NCBI GenBank assembly: GCA_021292105.1
Contig: CM037864.1
Span: forward strand, 39,213,486 to 39,277,485
Reading direction: 5' to 3'
DNA: 64,000 nt
From: Anadara kagoshimensis
Taxonomy: Eukaryota; Mollusca; Bivalvia; Arcoida; Arcidae
Part shown: positions 59,328 to 64,000 of the stretch, piece by piece
Numbering within the stretch: the first letter of the stretch is position 1
Layout: every line of letters starts with the position of its first letter
The notes under the pieces: generated by a model
What the model saw: the letters and a program-made list of their open reading frames with translations, nothing else
Database searches by the model: none
Told to the model about the DNA's origin: nothing
Made by a program: the position numbers and the translations under genes

Positions 59328-61890
59328 ATCAAAAACAAATATACTAATCCATGTCCGAATCAGAATCCAGAATCAAAGTAAATACTTTGGAACTGACAAG
59401 TTAGGTAAGACACGTGAACTTCCACCAGGGAAGTGAGGCCGGGTGCTCCGGAAGGGTAAGCACCTCTTGTTTAGTTACCTACACCTGCCACGTGTGTAAT
59501 CAAAATTGTGTGAAAGGAACATGTAACTATGAGACGTCAAATATATCCAGGGCAATCCTGGACACAGAGACATCAAACTTATTAATAATACTGTGGTGAC
59601 GGCCATAAAACTTTTTGAGGGCCTTGATAAGCCTAGGCTTGCAATACCCCTGAGTCAACAATTTATTTGCAAGCAGCCTACTTCGTCGTACAAAGTCCCC
59701 GTAGTGGGAACAAGCTCCACCATAGCGTATTAATTGGGAAACAAATACACCATAAGCAGGAGAAGCAGGTATATTGCTGCATAAAAAAGGAAAGTTAACA
59801 ATAGAAAAATTGAAGTCATCACGTTTGTCATAAAGTTTTAAATGTAGCCTTTCGTGTGCGTCATAATTCAGGTATAAGTCTAAATATGAAGCAGAACTTG
59901 AGGAATCAGTCGTGTCTTTTATTTCAAGATCACTAGGATAGATGGCATTTACATAGTCTCCAAATTTAGGATTGTTAAGAGACAGAACGTCATCTATATA
60001 TTTGTATGTTGATTTGAATGATTTGGCGACAGTCTTCTCTCCAGATTTAACAAGGTTCTGCATAAATTCTGCTTCATAAGAATAAAGAAACAAATCAGCA
60101 AGCAATGGTGCACAGTTTGTACCCATTGGTATACCGATTGTTTGCTGAAAAACTATTTTACCAAACACAACAAATATGTTATCTATCAAAAACTCCAACA
60201 TTTTGTTGATGGTATCTTCAATATATTTTTGTTTGGAATCCGTATGGTGCTTGACAAAATAACCAGAATCCCTGTCCAGCACCAGATATTTGTATCTTGG
60301 CTTACCGTTTTTGTAAAAGAAAGACAAGTGAATAATTTCTTTTAGACGTTCTTTCAATTTAGAATGAGGGATAGTGGTGTAGTGTATAGTGTAGAAAAAT
60401 CAAATGTTTATATACTTTTTACATGAGATAAAGTATAAGAAGCAAGATGTTCAAGTAATTCTTTAGAATGTTTTAGAATCAACATTTGGTTGATTCCAGA
60501 TGTAGAATATACTTTTTCTGAATAAGACTGAAGACCATCTTTGACAAAAGTTGTGTTAGAGTTACCGATAATGATTTAGTAGTACATTTAGATGAGCCTG
60601 CTATATATTTCCTTGTATGGATTTTTATAGAGTTTAGGAATCCAATACAAGTAAGGAAGATCAAGATCTTTCTCTTTAAGATTGATACCGAAAGACTCGA
60701 TAACTCCCCGATGGTTGGAAAGAACTTCATCTTTGGTAAAATTAGTCATAGTATATACAGGGTTATTTGATATACTATCTAAACCAAGCTCCTTAATAAG
60801 ACATTCAAGGTAGAATCTCTTACAAACCAGAATAATGTTGTTGGAAGCCTTATCAGCTGGGACAACAACATATTTGTTAGGTATGTCTGTTAGAATTGCC
60901 TTGATTTCTGGATCCTTGCGTACTGAAGACGGTTTAGTACTCATAGACCCTTTAAGTTTGGCAATCCTAGTTTTAACGAAAGATCTCACAACCTTTATCC
61001 AGTCGGATAAGGTATCAAGCTCAACATCTTCTAATTTAGCTCAACGTCTGGCGTACTCTTCAACGGAATCCATGACAAGTCTGAAATTCTGTCCCCAAGT
61101 AAAAGATTGAGCTTCTCTATATTTAGGACCTTTTGAAAGTAAAGATATTAATTTAGTGTTCTCGATTATATTGAGATCACCAGTCATTACATGTCCAGCT
61201 GGTTCATAAATATAGAGAGAAGACGAGCAAGAGCAGGTAGGTGGAGTAAAATTATGAAAGTTTAAACACTGCAATGTTTGTTTATAATTAAATATTTTGG
61301 ATGCAATAGGTTTATTGTAGGAGTAGGAAACTAGAGGTGGCGAATTAATTTTGAAATAAGCAGGAATTTTAGATTGTACTTGTTTATTTTGAAGAATATT
61401 GAAAATGTGTATAGCATCTATGCCTTTGTTAGCATAGTGTAACTTAAGATATTGGCGTTGACCATCGTTCTGAATATCGTTTTCCCGAGCAGGTTTGAAT
61501 AATCTGTTAAAAGCAATATCCATGATGATAGCAGTAAGCTTATATTCTGGTGTATTAGAATCTATAGTAGTTTTAGATATGCATTCTTCTTGTAAATGTC
61601 TAAGACGGGATAGTGGTATAGAGTAGAGTTTACTTCGGATATGGTGTAATCCGAGAGGTTTCTGTAGGAATGGTAAAAGATTAAGAAAACTAACATCGTG
61701 GATATTAGGTTTGTTATAACGGCGATGTCCATGACTTCTATTGTCACGTGGTGTTTTGTTGAACAAGTGTAAAACATTTACATTGTTACAACCCGGGCTT
61801 GAAAGATTCCCTACGCTTACAATTTTGTCATTACATCCATATGGCGAAGCAGTGCCTAGTAAACGATAATGAGTTAGAAGGCGTGATTAT
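59328..61890 (-). mobile_element. Penelope-like retroelement, most complete copy
   Basis: On the minus strand, a ~2.36-kb degenerate reverse-transcriptase frame (61890 to 59527) is followed by a ~200-bp 3' UTR (59526 to 59328) ending tttgtttttgattacaa. Six other loci in the window carry only its 3' end. The 3' UTR contains conserved blocks catgttcctttcacacaat, cacgtggcaggtgtag, cttccggagcacccggcctc and acttccctggtggaagttca. No LTRs were seen. Block A (62041-62250) lies just 5' and may be the 5' UTR. Confidence 0.8.
59527..61890 (-). pseudogene. Penelope-like reverse transcriptase, broken by one stop and several frameshifts
   Basis: Reading minus, the N-terminal region (open from about 61890; GTASPYGCND, then SHGHRRYNKPN) leads to a Cys-rich CxC patch (PPTCSCSS, about 61224-61242) and GDLNIIENTKLISLLSKGPK. 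An in-frame TGA follows at 61041-61043. The next segment (60989-60588) has YVVVPADKASNNI and LPYLYWIPKLYKNPYK, the family's RT N-terminal signature. Frameshifts follow near 60605 and 60545, then FDFSTLYTT (RT motif A, about 60377-60404), another break, and an 831-nt frame with IPMGTNCAPLLADLF (motif B, ~60126) and YIDD (motif C, ~60000). The thumb-like region KLYDKRDDFNF comes next, and the frame ends DIFDVS-TAG. No GIY-YIG nuclease is visible at either end. The PADK and WIPKLxK motifs place it with Penelope-like RTs; the exact clade is uncertain. Not active as it stands. Confidence 0.82.
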
Positions 61891-62040
61891 TCATCAACAA
61901 CAACACGCTGTTTTTGTGTGGTTTGGATTCATCTATGTTATTAAAATCTTGAATGATCTATATCGTTATTGACATATACGTTAAAAAACGAGGAATTGCA
62001 ACGACTAAATGTTATCAATCACGAAAAGAATGTGCTATAG

Positions 62041-62250
62041 GCAAACGACATTGATCTGTCCGCTTGACCTTTATTTAAAAATATTATCATTGATGAGTGC
62101 ATTTATGTATTAGGGATCAAAGGTGTTTTTTCGTTTTTATATTGTGAACATTAATCATGTTGATTGTGTACACTGCGAATCCTATTACTACACATGTATT
62201 GGGTAGATCCTTCTATTTCATATTTCTTATAAAAGGACAATACAAGCATT
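62041..62250. repeat. Block A, dispersed repeat upstream of the PLE frame
   Basis: It shares ataggcaaac, tgtccgcttgacctt and the acatgtattgggtagatcct region with 52938-53145, in the same orientation. It lies about 150 bp 5' of the reverse-transcriptase frame (minus strand), so it may be the element's 5' UTR. Confidence 0.55.
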
Positions 62251-64000
62251 TTGACAACAAAAAGATAGGTCAAATAGGTGAGATAAGATAACCCAGTCTC
62301 TGCGGACCTACCATACTATTTGTAAACATCAACATAGTGTTAAATACCCGTTAAAAACTAAGTATAAAAACAGTGGTTGATTATATTTGCATATTTGTGA
62401 AAAAAACTGTGTATTATGATTTCACACCAAATATTCATACAAGTGAGATAGTGTGTTTACAAATACAAAAATCAAACAAAGTTTGAAGAAATTAATTATT
62501 ATCTAGTATTCAAAATGTTAATTTAACACCTCTATCCTAACTGAATTGATATCATATTATTTTTTCAAGGGCGATAATCGAGACTTTTACATAACATTTA
62601 AAGGTTTTGTATAGTACGAATATTGAGGAATATCGATGCGATCTTAAAGATCGCGATTTTGACATTGAATCTCATTATCGTAATTTGTAGAGCTGTTCAT
62701 TCATTCATTTATTAATTCATTTTTCATTTCCTATCAAACAGGCATTAAAATATTTAATTCAATATGCGGAAATAAACAATATACAAAATAGGTTGCATAA
62801 TGAAACATTGACAAGAATAATGAGTCGTTTTAGTGTTTTAAAGAAAATTAACTTGGTAACGTGAATAAAGTATGTGGAGGCGGAAGTGGCACACTATTCT
62901 TTTAAAATAAATTACATTATGATAAGTTACCCTAGATACATTGTTGCTCATCTGATTCACTCGATCATTTTGTCTTGGTGAAAATATTTATATATATTCT
63001 AGAAGTATAACCGACTCTCAACTATGCTGTCACAGAAACAAACACACCTTATAAAATGAACAGATCAAATGATATGTTGTTACAAACTGAGTATATGACG
63101 ACTGATCATAAGCTATCAACAATTGCGCTGTATGATGCACTAAACGTAATTAGAAATGCAGAAACTCCAAATTGAAGCCGGAGACAATCGTGAATAATTA
63201 TAAAACTCTGTCAAAACCCTGATTCGTAATCCTTGTAACTCTCTCCTACGTTCTTTTATTATAAAAGCTTTGTTTAAACTACTTTTTAAAATAAAGTAAA
63301 AGTCTATGATAATACGTGTATTCCTTTTTTAAATAAAGAAAACAACTATGCTATTTTTATTTGGTCCATGATATTTGGTAAATCGTCTTTGGTTACGTTA
63401 CTAACTGTATTTCCCAGATTTATACATTTAATATATGTATAAAAGCTATGCAGAAGTAACCGTTTCAAAATGAAGTCCTTGGTAGAAATTACAAGCGGCT
63501 TATGAAGAAAGTTTATAAATCGTGTTCATCAATTTCTGTTCTGAAACGTAGAATGCCAACTGTACTTTTATATCAGATACGAATATGATATACCCTGCAT
63601 GTATGTTGGAAGAAAATAAGCGTTTTATTATCCTAATATTCTAAAACTGTTCCACAGCTGGGATCCATACAAAACAGATGACCCAACTATTTTCTTGATG
63701 ATATCATTCAATACCATTGGATAATTACAAATCTTACATATTTTAGCGACTACGTAGACACGATTTAAGTCCATCATAACTTCGTTCGGATAAGGCTGTA
63801 CGTTACGGATCTATTGCCAAATATATACATTTTTTTCAATTGGAACAATTTAATTACCTATAGTTGAAACACAACTTTTAGATAATGTCTAATTTAGTTT
63901 TGCAACAATATACAAGCACGATGTACTTGTTTTATAAGCATAACGATATTCACAAGTATATGTATACGCCGTGTAAAACAAACATTGTAGTCCTTTATGA
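62251..64000. other. AT-rich stretch, no gene recognised
   Basis: No open frame with a motif, RNA gene or named repeat is seen up to the window edge. Confidence 0.55.

Noticed and set aside
60835-61110. Plus-strand 91-codon frame
   Set aside because: It is antisense to the Penelope-like reverse transcriptase.
59328-61890. LTR retrotransposon or retrovirus
   Set aside because: There are no LTRs, gag, protease, RNase H or integrase. The RT motifs fit Penelope-like elements instead.
1-64000. CRISPR arrays, bacterial operons or an integrated virus
   Set aside because: The spaced repeats seen are minisatellites or SINE/MITE pieces. No prokaryotic gene layout and no viral capsid or envelope genes were seen.

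Overview
This window is AT-rich animal nuclear DNA with very low gene density: long non-coding stretches, many simple repeats, tRNA-derived SINEs, short inverted-repeat elements (MITEs), and decayed DNA transposons and retroelements. The SINE body and tail (a block ending in 'gacgttaaacaccatt') and the 'aaagggcaataactctg' tandem repeats look like those I associate with bivalve molluscs. My best guess is therefore a marine bivalve. This is inference from repeat style and cannot be proven from the window.

The only convincing host gene is a full-length SLC26/SulP anion transporter-STAS protein on the + strand (19082-21579). Its whole coding region lies in one block with no introns. Four small indels split it into five frame segments. 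A consensus 3' splice site lies just upstream (AG at 19053-19054). A consensus 5' splice site (GTAAGT, 21576) overlaps its stop codon, and a good acceptor follows at 23291. It is thus either a working gene damaged by assembly indels or a young retrocopy or pseudogene that kept or gained flanking introns.

Layout: 1-4.7 kb holds nothing recognisable. At 4.7-5.3 kb a SINE sits inside a MITE, with a 12-bp target duplication. From 5.3 to 19 kb there are microsatellites, SINE pieces, a MITE, and two 3'-end fragments of a Penelope-like retroelement (PLE). The SLC26 locus and its probable 3' UTR exon cover 19-24 kb. From 24 to 48 kb there are MITEs, PLE 3' fragments, a 19-bp minisatellite and a broken ~145-bp tandem array, with no genes. 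A mariner element (48.4-49.7 kb, inactive transposase) is bracketed by two fold-back palindromes (48.2 and 51.2 kb). A 16-bp minisatellite (55.0-55.5 kb) is followed by a pogo/Tigger-type transposon with a deleted catalytic core (56.2-58.2 kb), a tRNA-Arg-like SINE (58.6 kb) and the most complete PLE copy (59.3-61.9 kb, minus strand). From 62.3 to 64 kb I see nothing.

The most informative pattern is that one repeat found at seven places in the window proves to be the 3' end of the PLE at 59.3-61.9 kb. All copies share nearly the same 3' terminus, their 5' truncation varies, and some still carry the end of the reverse-transcriptase frame and its stop codon. No bacterial-type operons, CRISPR arrays or rRNA genes are present.
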